Source: Portulaca oleracea (lineage: Eukaryota > Streptophyta > Magnoliopsida > Caryophyllales > Portulacaceae). Taken from it: a stretch of 64,000 bases of DNA. The stretch spans positions 17,330,501 through 17,394,500 of the forward strand of contig CM055883.1 in assembly GCA_029582165.1 (NCBI GenBank), read 5' to 3'. The translations under genes and the position numbers were made by a program. Below are positions 42,673 through 52,740 of this stretch, piece by piece (position 1 is the stretch's first letter; each line of letters opens with the position of its first letter). The notes under the pieces are model-generated. The model was given only the letters and a program-made list of their open reading frames with translations, had not been told where the DNA came from and did no database searches.

Positions 42673-43830
42673 ATGACAATGCTTTGTTTCCCTCAAGATA
42701 AACATGAATTATTTTGGCGATTTTATGAGCGACTAATTGCTGCTCTTGTTCCAGACGATATCACGTTAGAAGAACCTGAAATTCTTGCTATTATCTTTGA
42801 AGGTGTGAGTGCAGAAACACGCAATCTTCTGAATTCTTTGGGTTTTCGTGATAAACCATTTAATGAAGCTATGAAATTACTTGGATTGCTTTCGAATGAC
42901 ACCTATAAATTTGAAACTTCTAATTCTCTATCTGAGTACCCTGATCCTTGTGCTTTTCATGCTAATTCCTACATGCAATCTCATAATTCATTTAATTGTA
43001 CTTTATGTCGTTCTACTGAGCATGATGATTCTGCTTTTCCTAGGGCTGCTAAATTTGCTGACTTAACGGACTTGTTGCAGGCCAATAGCTCTAGTTCTAA
43101 TGATGATAGAAAGTCCCCATCCCCTTTAGAAGTCAGTTTTGATGATCCTTCTAGTCCTAGTTTACCTGAAAACACTACTGATGGTGTTTCTGATTTGCAT
43201 GACACTTCCTTACCTTTTTCTCGGTCGACGGAGTCTGAGGTGAGTGAGACTTTTGAGTTAGATACTAGGAATGAAGGTGATTTTCATGAGGAGTCAGTTG
43301 AAATTATTAATAAGGAACCTAGCGAGAAAATTAATATTGAATTGAATTTTTCAGACAAAGACCCTGATAATATCGTACTCTCTGATTCTAGTGATTTATT
43401 TCATGCTTCTATTCCTTTTCCACTACCTTCAGTTTCACTAGAAATTAATAAGGAACCCATATTTGATGAAAAGACCTTTGACGTTCAAGTTAATATTTTT
43501 GATGAGATTAATTCTTGCGAAACTAACAATATTATTGATGAGTTATCCCTAGGTACTTTTAGAGGTTGTGACCCCTCCATTGACCCTTATTGGATATACC
43601 TAGAGGATATTCCTAGAAAATTCTTGTGGACCACATATTATAAATATTTTGATTTTTCTAGCAAATTTGATTTATTACTGAGAATTATACTAATGTTTTA
43701 TTTTATAAGTTTTCAGTTGATCTCTAACCTCCTAGCTTGCAAACCGCATGAAGCGGACTTTGACAAGCTACTAAGGGTGTTGACGTCATCCGGAACGAAG
43801 ACCCGGATCTTGACCTTTTTATCGAGTTGA
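42673..43830 (+). CDS. Gag-derived protein with hydrophobic C-terminus, 385 aa
   Basis: Intact ORF, about 140 bp after the PBS. Residues 11-80 look like the retrotransposon gag domain: 'FWRFYERLIAALV', 'LEEPEILAIIFEGVSAETRNLLNSLG' and 'FNEAMKLLGLLSND' follow the family pattern W/F-x-R-Y...L...F..GL...R..LD......EA..LL..L..N. A C-x2-C at about 114-117 ('FNCTLCRS') is not a full zinc knuckle. The middle (130-300) is acidic and Ser/Asp/Glu-rich. Near the end, residues about 340-360 ('LLLRIILMFYFISFQLISNLL') form one strong hydrophobic, potentially membrane-spanning segment, followed by 'CKPHEADFDKLLRVLTSS'. Gag fused to a membrane-like segment with no pol is unusual. It may be a gag/env-like chimera retained by a non-autonomous element; function not known. 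Confidence 0.7.
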   Translation: MTMLCFPQDKHELFWRFYERLIAALVPDDITLEEPEILAIIFEGVSAETRNLLNSLGFRDKPFNEAMKLLGLLSNDTYKFETSNSLSEYPDPCAFHANSYMQSHNSFNCTLCRSTEHDDSAFPRAAKFADLTDLLQANSSSSNDDRKSPSPLEVSFDDPSSPSLPENTTDGVSDLHDTSLPFSRSTESEVSETFELDTRNEGDFHEESVEIINKEPSEKINIELNFSDKDPDNIVLSDSSDLFHASIPFPLPSVSLEINKEPIFDEKTFDVQVNIFDEINSCETNNIIDELSLGTFRGCDPSIDPYWIYLEDIPRKFLWTTYYKYFDFSSKFDLLLRIILMFYFISFQLISNLLACKPHEADFDKLLRVLTSSGTKTRILTFLSS

Positions 43831-43974
43831 TTTTAGTTTCTCTTGAACTCTTAATTCCTCTTTAGTTTTTCTCAATTTAATTTTCAATTTTAATTTGAAA
43901 ATTTGGTTATTTCAATTTTAAGAACCATAATTTTGTTAGTTTGCTTGTTTTTAGGTGAAATAAAAGGTTAAAGA

Positions 43975-44210
43975 AAGGCGGCAGACGCGAGGAAAATACC
44001 AGCGATAAGGCTCAAGTACTAAACGCTGGTCGCGCCTCACAAAGCGCTGGTCGCGTCTCAAACAGAAAGCGAAAAAAAATTGGACTTAAAAAACGCTGGT
44101 CGTGCTTCATGGACGCTGGCCGCGTTTTACACATAAACGAAGGAAAATTGCTGAATTAAAAAGATGCTGCCAGCGCCTTCAACCCGTTGCCAGCGGTTGA
44201 GATTCCAGTT
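43975..44210 (+). promoter_or_regulatory. Internal GC-word block
   Basis: ACGCTGGTCGCGCC, GCGCTGGTCGCGTC, ACGCTGGTCGTGC, ACGCTGGCCGCG, then GATGCTGCCAGCGCC and GTTGCCAGCGG. It is followed by a CT-rich tract and a donor-like AAG/GTACGA at about 44424. It occupies the same relative place as 25085-25200 in the other Athila-like element, although here no ORF follows. Confidence 0.6.
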
Positions 44211-44424
44211 TGATTACTCCTAGTTTTCAATTTTTGAAATCCCGAATTTTACTTTCTTCTTCTAAATATTTTACTCCTTTTATTTATTTTTATTTTACTT
44301 CCCCGATCCCTTTATTAACTACCTTCCTCCTAGACTCCAACCTAAATAATTTCTCAATCTGAAAATTTTCAAATTTCTTTTTACTTACAATCTCTACTTC
44401 TACCTGTGTTCAAGCAACTTTAAG

Positions 44425-44855
44425 GTACGATTCTTTATTTATCCTTCAACTTCATTATTACCTGCTAGTATTTGTGGTGTGTTTTTTTGCATATTTCATA
44501 CTTGAATATGTTTCTCCAATTCACCATGTTCATGCTCATAGTTGGGTGCGCACCTTGCTTGAGTAGTTTTTGATACTAGTTAGTATATTTAGGTTGTATA
44601 ATTATAAAAGTTCGTACCTTTGTCGTTTTCACACATGATTTAGAGTTGAATTTGTTGAGTATCTATTTTGGAAACATGTGAAGTTGGTTAAACTCAGTTC
44701 TTGAGTAGTTAAGGTTGAAATCTTGAATCTTGAATGTTAGTTAATTAAATATACAAGCATGGGGGGAGTCCTAATCACTTTAAGTTTGTTATAGGTTAGT
44801 TATAAATTAGTTATACTTTGTTAACAACTTTTCCCCTTTTACCTGTGTCCTTTGC
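44425..44855 (+). mobile_element. Spacer where the env-like ORF would be, no gene
   Basis: A leader-intron-like donor at its left edge and a PPT-like CAAGCATGGGGGGAG (about 44756) parallel 25441-25790. The env-like ORF present in the other element is missing. Confidence 0.55.
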
Positions 44856-44892
44856 TTGAGGACAATGCTAGGTTTAAACATGGGGGGGGGGG
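44856..44892 (+). promoter_or_regulatory. Internal polypurine-tract-like block
   Basis: TTGAGGACAATGC...TTTAAACATGGGGGGGGGGG, parallel to 27237-27273 and to this element's true PPT (GAGGACAAGC...TAAGCATGGGGGGAT at 46748-46780). Confidence 0.65.
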
Positions 44893-45189
44893 TGTATACT
44901 AGTTTTCTTTATTTTCGTATTTTTCTTTCAAATTTTTCTTTTCTTAATTTAATTTTCGTTTTTTTTCTTTTGTGAGTTTTAGTTAATTTCTTTTTCTTTT
45001 TCTTTATTTTGAGTCTTTGTTTTAAAGTGTTTGAATTTTTCTTTCTAGTTTTTAGATTAGGTAAACCTGCATTCACCTAGGTTGCGTTAGTTAGATCATT
45101 TTCGATTATCCTTTCTTTTCCTTTTGGTTTTTCTTTTCCTAGTTTTACATCCACCACTATTAAAAAATCCAAAAAAAAAAAGGAAAAAC

Positions 45190-46767
45190 CAAAAAATATA
45201 GGATTAGGATTAGCCTGTCTGGAACACCTTCGGTGATGACTTGTAAACCAATTAGATTTTTAGTTTATCCTGCTTTACCTTGAAAAGGTTGGTTGAGAAC
45301 TTAAAAGTGTTTGAAATCTGTTTCTTTAAATCCTCTTATTTTGAGTCAAGTTATGAAAGGTGTGTTTAATTGCTTTGACTATCTTAGTAAGTGTAAATAT
45401 GCATGCCGCAAATCTTTGGGCTAGGTTTAGTTGATTGAGCCTTATACTATGAGTTCACATAGCCTTAAAGTGTGAATTGATCATTTTTATCAATTCTTTT
45501 ATTTCCTGAGTGACTCCACCATTAGTTGCACCTCTAGAACTTGTTTTGCATCTTTACATTGAACGCTGTGACAATATGATTGAGGCATTCTTTTCTATAT
45601 TAATTAAACTACATAGCCAAATAGCCTTCCTAACAATATTATTACCGTTCTTTAGCCCCGCCTAGCCTTTTATTACCTTTCTTTTTGTGATGAAACCCTG
45701 ACAATACAAGTCTTGGCCTATAATAATTCCTACCCTTTGCCTTGCTTGGATTAGTGAGAGTTCATTGTTCCGGGAGCGAAAATTGGTTTGGTGTTGCTAT
45801 GAATTAAAATTAAGAAGTTTGGGGGTAACTATGATCGTTGATTTAAATTGGGATAGATTGTATGTCCCAATTATTATGAGTTAGCCAATTAGTTATCATG
45901 TTCTTTTGATATATTGAGGTCGAAGCTATATTTTTATTTTTCTTCTCCCTTGATCACCCACCAAAAATAGAAGCAGAAAAATAGAAAAAAAAAGAAAAAA
46001 AAGAGAATTCAAAAGAAAAGGGTGATTAGAGAGATTTGTGAACGTCTTTGACCCGGTTGTAATGTTTGATGAGGTAGTATTTGATATCGAGGGAGAAAAG
46101 TGAGTACCTTGCATATATTAAGCAAGAAGGTGCGTTGAGAGTAATATATTTATCGAAAACCAATAGTATGGCTCTTTAACTCCTCATATCCAAATATTAC
46201 CACTCCTTTCCCCTAACCTAATCCTCGTTACAACCCTAAAAGTCCTCTTGATTGTCACTTGTGTATTTGCATATTAGCAGTGGAGAGTAAGATTCTTACC
46301 AAGCCTATGGTAGGTTGTTTCTTTTGGTCTGAGTGTGAGAAAAACCCACATACATTCAAATTTGAGTGTTTGAGCATTCAATTTTTATCCTAAAGTGAGG
46401 TTTGCTCTTTTGACTGGCCAACGTCCATAACCAACCGCACATATTTGCATTTATCTTAAGACTGTTGGCGATTTTTCACATTTGAAGTACTTGTTCTCTC
46501 CACTTTATCTTGAAAACTTCATCCTGTCTATTTCTAACTGATTTTGTTCTCTTCCTAACTAATCTTGGTGTTGCTTGATGAATAGATGTGTCTGATTGGT
46601 TAGCCTGAGGGGGTGTTTAATTGTATTAAAAATTCTAACGCTAACTGTCCTTGTTTCTTTTTTTCTTTTTCCTCTTTATTTCTTGAGTCTTTTCATTTTT
46701 AGTTTGAGTCTTTCTTCTCTCCCTACTAATCTTAAGTCAGACTTGCTTGAGGACAAGCAAGAGCTAA
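45190..46767 (+). promoter_or_regulatory. Conserved 3' non-coding region (Athila-like), second copy
   Basis: Collinear with 27640-29212 as described there. It is preceded by the same T-rich then A-rich run. The CTTGATCACCCACC / AAAAGGGTGATTAGAGAG pair is also present (about 45949-46035). No shared ORF. Confidence 0.65.
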
Positions 46768-46780
46768 GCATGGGGGGATT
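46768..46780 (+). promoter_or_regulatory. 3' polypurine tract
   Basis: A G6 tract (CATGGGGGGATT) immediately before the 3' LTR start TGATAAGTGA. Confidence 0.85.
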
Positions 46781-48237
46781 TGATAAGTGAATTTTATATA
46801 GATATTTTAAGTACTTTTTAGGTAATTAACTTGTATATTTTAGTCGGTTTTCTATCATAATTTAGTCTTTTTATATTAAATTCTGTCATATTCTTCACTT
46901 GGTCGGAATTTAGTTTGTTTTGCAGAATATAATAAAAATCTCCTAAAAATCAAGATAAAAAGGGAAGAAATTGAAGAAGAAATAATTGAAGAGAAATTGA
47001 AGAGAATAAATTAAAAGAAGTGAAAGAGAAGAAGAGGAAGAGAATTAAAAAGATGGAAGATAGGCTGGCCCAATTACAATTCTCGGCCCAACCTAACTGA
47101 GGCGGAAAAACAAGGCGCAGCCAGCGTTTTTGAAAACGCAGCCAACGCCTTGTCCAGAAACTTCAAAAGCCGAGAAAAAGCAAAACGCAGCCAGCGTTGC
47201 TTCAGCTGCAGCCAGCGCCCATTCGCGGAAGATTCTCACTTTTTGGACAAAATGCAGCCAGCGTTTCTAAAACGCAGCCAACATTTTGTGCCCTAGCCCA
47301 ACCCTATAAAAGGGATTTATTTCACTCGTTTGAAGGCATTCGCAAATTATTCTATTTTCTTCTACGCGCTGTTTAGTCATAGGTTTTCTCTGTAGTTCGT
47401 CCCTTCGGGGAGCCGCTCTAGTAATTTAGGAACAAAAGAGGAGGAGAAGGAGATCGATTTGGGTGACACAAAGAGATCGAATTCGACGACTCGAATGTTC
47501 GGTTTAATTTCTATTTACTTGATGCTTCGTTATCCAGATTTTATTATCGCTTTCTTAGTTTTTATTATGAGTAGCTAATTTCCCTTGTTTGGGGGATACA
47601 CTTGATGTCTTTTGATTAAATTTGAATACAGCTTCGGTGTTAGGTTATCCTTTTATTCGTTTAATCTGCGTGTATTGTATGTCATGGTAATTTGACAATA
47701 GAACGACAGTTTGATTCTGTACCTGGTTTTAGATTCTCGACAACAGAACTACAGTTAGTGTCTTGAATTGGAATGAGTAGATTGAATAGGTCTAGAAAAT
47801 AGTTAGAGATAATGATTCTTGCCAAGGGTCAATTTATAATCAGTTCTTTTCTTTGATTATGCTAAATAGTTAGAAATAATGTTTAGTTTAATCATTGTAA
47901 CTCACCTAGGATCGAAAGATCGAAGTGACAGGCCTAGAAAGATTATAGACCCCGAATTATCTTGTTACTTGCACCGGGATTGTTGATAATTTGATTGATT
48001 GACTAGAGTAGACTCCCCTAAACTCTTTTAATTATTTGGTTGAATCTTTTAATTAACTGCTTCCTTAGTTAATTATCTGAATCATTACCAACAACCCTTT
48101 GATCGACCTAGCATCCTTTGTAGTGAACTAGTTTAGTGCGTAGTTAAACACAAGTCCCTGAGAGAGAACGATATTTTATTACTACACAGACTTGTACACT
48201 TGCGGTACACAGACACCTATATGTTTAAGGTCTGACA
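46781..48237 (+). repeat. 3' LTR, Athila-like element
   Basis: 1457 bp. GC words ACGCAGCCAGCG and variants run from about 47112 to 47285, followed by the TATA box at 47304. Confidence 0.95.
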
Positions 48238-48394
48238 GTGAGTGTTGATTCCTTTGAGCCTAAACCCGTCCCAAATCAGCCCAAACACATAGCCCCGAAA
48301 ATCCCAGCAACCTTGATGATTCGTTACAGATTTCTTTAAGCCTAAACACATCCCAAATCAGTCTAAACACATAGCCACAAAAAAAGCAGCAACC

Positions 48395-49830
48395 ATGACT
48401 TTCAACAAGTCTTCATCTCGAAAGAGTCAGCAAATTTTGAAGGAGGAAAGGAGATTAAGGAGAGTGAGGCGTGAGATCAAGATGTTACAATTGGAGATAA
48501 ATTTGTGTGAATTTATTTATGATTCCATGAGGTCATTTGAACCACCTTTGATTCAAGAGGAAGAACAGAAGGATGAAAACTAGGTTGATTTTAATCACCC
48601 TCCTATTTTTGATGTGAATGAAGCTTAAGAAGATTATAAGGGGTGAGAGGAGGAAGAAGAGGAAAAAGAAGAAGAGGAAAATCCCTTTAGTGGATCCGAG
48701 AGAGGAGGTAGAGATCCTAGATATGATGAGGAAGTAGAGGATCTTGATGAAGAAGAGTATGTAAATGTACCTTTCGAGGATCCTGTCTATGATAAGGAGG
48801 TTGAGGACTATCTGTCCTTGACACAGTCAATGACCTTAGTGTGCTTTTAGCCAATAACATTGTCAGAATCAGAACCTCAGCTCGTGAATATGAACATAAT
48901 GTCATCTTTAGGTGCTACAAGGATGATAATGGAGGATGAAGCTTCCGGTGGAGTCAATGTTGAGTTGGTTAATTTCCAACCACGTTCACTTCTATGGGTC
49001 AACTTGGATGAGACAAGAAGACCAAAACGAAAAAGGTGGAAGCGAAGGAGGTCGAAGTATGAGAAATGGAGTATCAACCCCCGACAAACTCAATGGAGGA
49101 GATCATTGTTTCTATTGGTGATGTTGACTTTCCTACCTGGATTCTTTTCAAATTAATTGATGTCCAATATTTTGGTCAAGTTATGGGATCTCAAGAATTT
49201 CCTTATAACATTAATTTGTTGGGCATGAATGAAACATACTTGCCAATATTTTGGTTAATTGGGAGTTTCATGAATGCGTGTTTTAAGAAATTTCATGTGC
49301 TTTGGTGTTGTGTTGAGAAGGTTATCATGATTATACAACTTTGGTTGAGTCAAGAAAGTGGAAAAGAAGTGATGTCATATTATCTTGATTTTATGAGCTA
49401 TGATAATGCTTGTTGTGGATTAGTGTGGAATGTTGTTAAGGCCTTGATCATATGTTCTATATTGGGGAGTATTCATTGGATGTTTACTGAGGAAGTTGTG
49501 CTAGGAGGTACATTGTCGTGCCATACCTTCACCATGTTTAGCAAGAGAAGCATCTATATCGCATATCCTTTTGCTCAAATTGTCAGTTGTTCTGTCTTGA
49601 AGCCTTCCAAACAGTCAATCACTGTTATGTACATTCCTTACCAACCTAGGTTCGTCATTAATCCTACCCTCAACCCACCACTGAAACCCCCATTGTCCTT
49701 AGCTCACAAAACATCCCAAAAAGCCCCACATAAACCCCTCATACCAAATAACTTCCTTTTCAAGAAGGGGAGTTTCCAAACCTACTTTCCATACCCCTTT
49801 ATCCCCACATCATCACCCTCCATAAATTAG
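48395..49830 (+). pseudogene. Array unit 4 accessory ORF, decayed but longest frame
   Basis: It starts 'MTFNKSSSRKSQQILKEERRLRRVRRE' and hits TAG at 48581; further stops follow and a one-base loss at about 49078 shifts frame. From 49066 the frame is open to 49828, passing through the position where unit 3 stops (CAG here, TAG there) and on through 'PPLSLAHKTSQKAPHKPLIPN'. After a single TAG at 49828 the same frame continues into the pol stub. This shows that the accessory domain and pol stub were once one continuous reading frame. Confidence 0.75.
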
Positions 49831-49854
49831 CCAATTCCCAGAATCCACCAACCT

Positions 49855-50360
49855 ATGCTTTTGTCCTTAAGGCCCTGGTTTTTAAAGTTCCTTGATAGGA
49901 CTGAGGACCTTATTCTCCTAGACCAATACAGTAACCCAAGCTCCTCAAATAGCCACCCCCTCCTTATCCATCCTTTGGAACACTATCCTTATGTGTTTCC
50001 AGAAGAAAAACCCCCTGGTCTACCTCCTGAATTTGAGTTTCAGCATAAACGGAAGAAGGTAGCTAAGTTTTATGATTTTGCTCACGAGAAAAAGAAGAAG
50101 TTGGGTTTTCTACCAGGTGATCTTGTTTGGATCTACTTAAAGAAGGAAAGGTTTCGATCCAAGAGGAAAGGGAGGTTGGTTCCAAGAGCTGAAGATTTCT
50201 TTCAGTTCCTTGGAATAATCAATATTGAAGTTGATCCTTTTGGAGGCGGTTCAATGTCCTTTAGGCCATACTATTATTGGTGTATATCATTGAGGCCATA
50301 TTATTCTGAAGGGGAAAACCTTCCAAGTATGAGGTCAAACTTTTCTCAACTTGAGGGGAA
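49855..50360 (+). pseudogene. Unit 4 pol stub (RT start fused to integrase end)
   Basis: Same content as 39017-39399: 'VFPEEKPPGLPPEFEFQHKRKKVAKFYDF', then 'GDLVWIYLKKERFRSKRKGRLVPRAEDFF' and 'LPSMRSNFSQLEGN'. Upstream it also keeps 'LSLRPWFLKFLDRTEDLILLDQYSNPSS'. The frame runs on into the LTR to 50760, which is not natural coding. Confidence 0.8.
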
Positions 50361-51948
50361 TGATGGAGATCAGCCCTCAGAACCTCATTTAGTGCCACCA
50401 TGCTTTGACGCCATCTATAAATCCCAGAAGGTCCTAGACTATATCAAAGGTCATCCACCTGATGTGAGGCTATCTTTATTTTCTCAATACTTCATAATTG
50501 AGGCCTCACTCACATTTCCTCCCTTGGAGGTCGTTCATAATGTCCAAGCTTATATGGTCCAAAGGTCAATTGGGTTCCACAGAAATATTTCAATCTGGGC
50601 ATGCATTGAGGACGTTTATTTGGAGCCGGTTGTTCTTATTGAGGATGTTTATGTGGATCCGGTTGTTCTTTTCAACTTGGTTTGTGTTTCTCTTCTCTTT
50701 GGATGTCAAGGAAGTTTATTTTTGTGCTGTCTTAAATGCCCAAGGGTGATCTATTTGTAGATCGTTTGCATTGTGCACAACTATTGCAATCTGGGTATGT
50801 CCATAAGGACCTCATTCGGGATCAGCTTGTCTTTTGGTGTTTCAGCAAGATCCTTTTGGTCTTTTCACTTGGGTTGCGTCATCTTCTGCTTATTAGAGGT
50901 AATTAATCTTTTATGCAATCTGAATATGCACAGGAGGACCTCCATCTTGAGTCTGTTGAGAATTTTGACGGCCAAGAACTTTCCCTACTGGAGGAAGACT
51001 ATTTCCACCTTTTTTACTTCACTTCCTGAGTTGTTGAGGTCTTTCCAATTCAGTGTGGTGTTTGTCAATGAGGCCCACTATGAAGACGTCATTTTCGAGC
51101 TGTTGAGGTCCTTCCAGCTCGTGAAGTGATTATCTAGCCTTGTCCACGTGAGGAATGCTGCTCCAACAAGAAAGCGCCATCTGTGATGTTTCTAGAGCCT
51201 TCCAATTGTTCTAGAAGCTTCATGAAGATGCCATGTGTTTTGCTTTTATTAGTCCTCATTACCAATGGGTTTAGAAGCTTCCTAAGTTAGTTACATATTA
51301 TCTTATTCTGATGTAATTAGTTTAATTATGCAAGATTAGGACGTTTTGTTTTTGCTCAAGAAACTCCTAATTATATATCTCAGCTGGGTTTATATATACC
51401 CACTGTGAGGTCATTGTAATCTATAACTTGAAATATGAAATATGAAAATTGAGTGCCTTATTGAGCCTCTTGTTTGTGAGTGACGTTAAACTCTCAAATT
51501 TGGTTAATTCTACTATAGTATCAAGGATTTGGCAATCCTTGTGGTGGGTGTAGAGCTTGGTAGCTTCAATGGTGGTGTGCCTGTATCCATTGAGGTCATC
51601 GAGTCCATTGCCCTTGTGTTCTAGCTGTGGTGTGCCTGTATCAGCTTGAGCTCAAGTCTATCTTTCCTTTTTTGTTTTCCCATCCCTAATTATCCATTTT
51701 TATCCATTTGATTTTATTTGAAGTGTAGTGAACCGGGTTCTATCTTGGAGGAGGTTATTCGTGTAATTCTTGCTCATCCGATCACTTTTCACACCTAACC
51801 CATTTCATCCATATGATCCTTGTCGATTACCCTCTGTTTTGGAGTGATTGTAATAGATTTTCTATTGTGAGGTCTTAGATTCCCACTGATGTTTCTGTTT
51901 GGTATCTGTGAGGTCATCACTCTGATCTTAGCGACCTTGCATACATCA
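50361..51948 (+). repeat. Array LTR 5 (right end of array)
   Basis: 1588 bp, starting TGATGGAGATC after GAGGGGAA and ending CATACATCA. It is the most diverged of the LTRs. The full TATA region TTTATATATACCCAC is present at about 51389. Confidence 0.9.
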
Positions 51949-52740
51949 TCTGGCAGTAGAGGTCGTCGTCCTCCGAGCATGGAAGAAGACATGGCTCAAA
52001 TGTCTTTAGAGGAGCCTTTTAATCAGGGGGGTCATATCACAGTATTGGGTATTCTCGTGATACTCAGCCCAGTTAATATTGGGTGGAGGACGCTTCAGAG
52101 TCGAGCGCTATCTATCGACCTTCGCATTCTCGCCGCACTCCAGCTTCGGCACGCTCTACTCGTCGTGGTCGGCAAATAGTTGTGAGGGACCATGACTCAG
52201 GTGCATCCGTAGGGTATCCTGGTGGACAGGTCCTAGCGGATGACACTACTTCACGTCCTGCACCCTATGACGTTTCTTCTTTTGTTCTGATTCTCACTCG
52301 GCCGGGTGGCCTGTTCTGACTTCTGGGATAGGTCATTCATGGCCTATGGGTTCATAAGAGTGGTTTGCGCCGCAACACTCTTGGCTAGGAGGATCCGCCT
52401 CTTCTGGATGGCCAGCCCCCAGTTCCGGAATCGGGCCTGCATGGCCTACTCCATCTGTTGAGTTGCATGTTCCCGATCATTCATGGTTAGCTGCTTCAGA
52501 GGAGCCTTCCATATCTTCACCATCGAGTATACACCCTTCAGGAGTGCCCCTATCTTAACCATCGCCTCCTGTGCAGAATACTCCTACTCCTTCGGCATTT
52601 TCGAGCTTGGGTCCCACACTTGGTGCGGATTACTCCTAGGACACTTATTTTGGCACGGTTGGCACTTCTAATGTTGCAACTTCACGTGCCGGTAACGATC
52701 TGGTTGAGGATAACTGCGATTTGGGCTCCCTGTAGGGACC
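51949..52740 (+). pseudogene. Decayed coding remnant, unidentified
   Basis: Directly abuts the last array LTR. Read with frame changes it gives protein-like pieces: 'SGSRGRRPPSMEEDMAQMSLEEPF', 'SSAIYRPSHSRRTPASARSTRRGR' and, in another frame, a Ser/Pro-rich part 'SSGWPAPSSGIGPAWPTPS' to 'NDLVEDNCDLGSL' before a stop near 52735. GC content is higher than the surroundings. The composition suggests the disordered C-terminus of a plant-mobile-domain or transposase-type protein, but I do not recognise it. At least three stops and two frameshifts. Confidence 0.4.

Larger units (their letters stand above)
41101..48237 (+). mobile_element. Complete non-autonomous Athila-like element, 7.1 kb
   Basis: The LTRs 41101-42524 and 46781-48237 both run TGATAAGTGA to (T/A)CA. 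A perfect 5-bp TSD, GTGAG, lies at 41096-41100 and 48238-48242. The target is array unit 4, whose uninterrupted sequence is seen at 30150, 33720 and 37290. The PBS TGGCGCCGTTACCGGGGAC (42531-42549) is of the type used by Athila elements (reported as tRNA-Asp). The interior has a single 385-aa ORF, a GC-word block, PPT-like repeats and the conserved 3' non-coding region shared with 27640-29212. There is no protease, RT or integrase, so it fits the large, non-autonomous LARD class. The two LTRs differ by scattered substitutions and a few large indels. Confidence 0.95.
29861..51948 (+). mobile_element. Tandem array of a non-autonomous chromovirus-type LTR element (4 units, 5 LTRs)
   Basis: The order is LTR (29861-30043, truncated), I1, LTR (32040-33613), I2, LTR (35606-37183), I3, LTR (39400-40983), I4 (split by 41101-48237), LTR (50361-51948). 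Each LTR is followed by AC(T/A) plus TGGTATCAGAGC (tRNA-iMet PBS), and each internal region ends in a purine tract, GGGGGGGAA in units 1 and 2. Neighbouring units share a single LTR between them, which is the product expected from unequal recombination between LTRs rather than independent insertions. Internals carry one ORF with a basic coiled coil and a fused pol stub. Protease, RT core, RNase H and integrase core are absent. The last LTR ends TACATCA and is followed by TCTGG. Confidence 0.9.
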
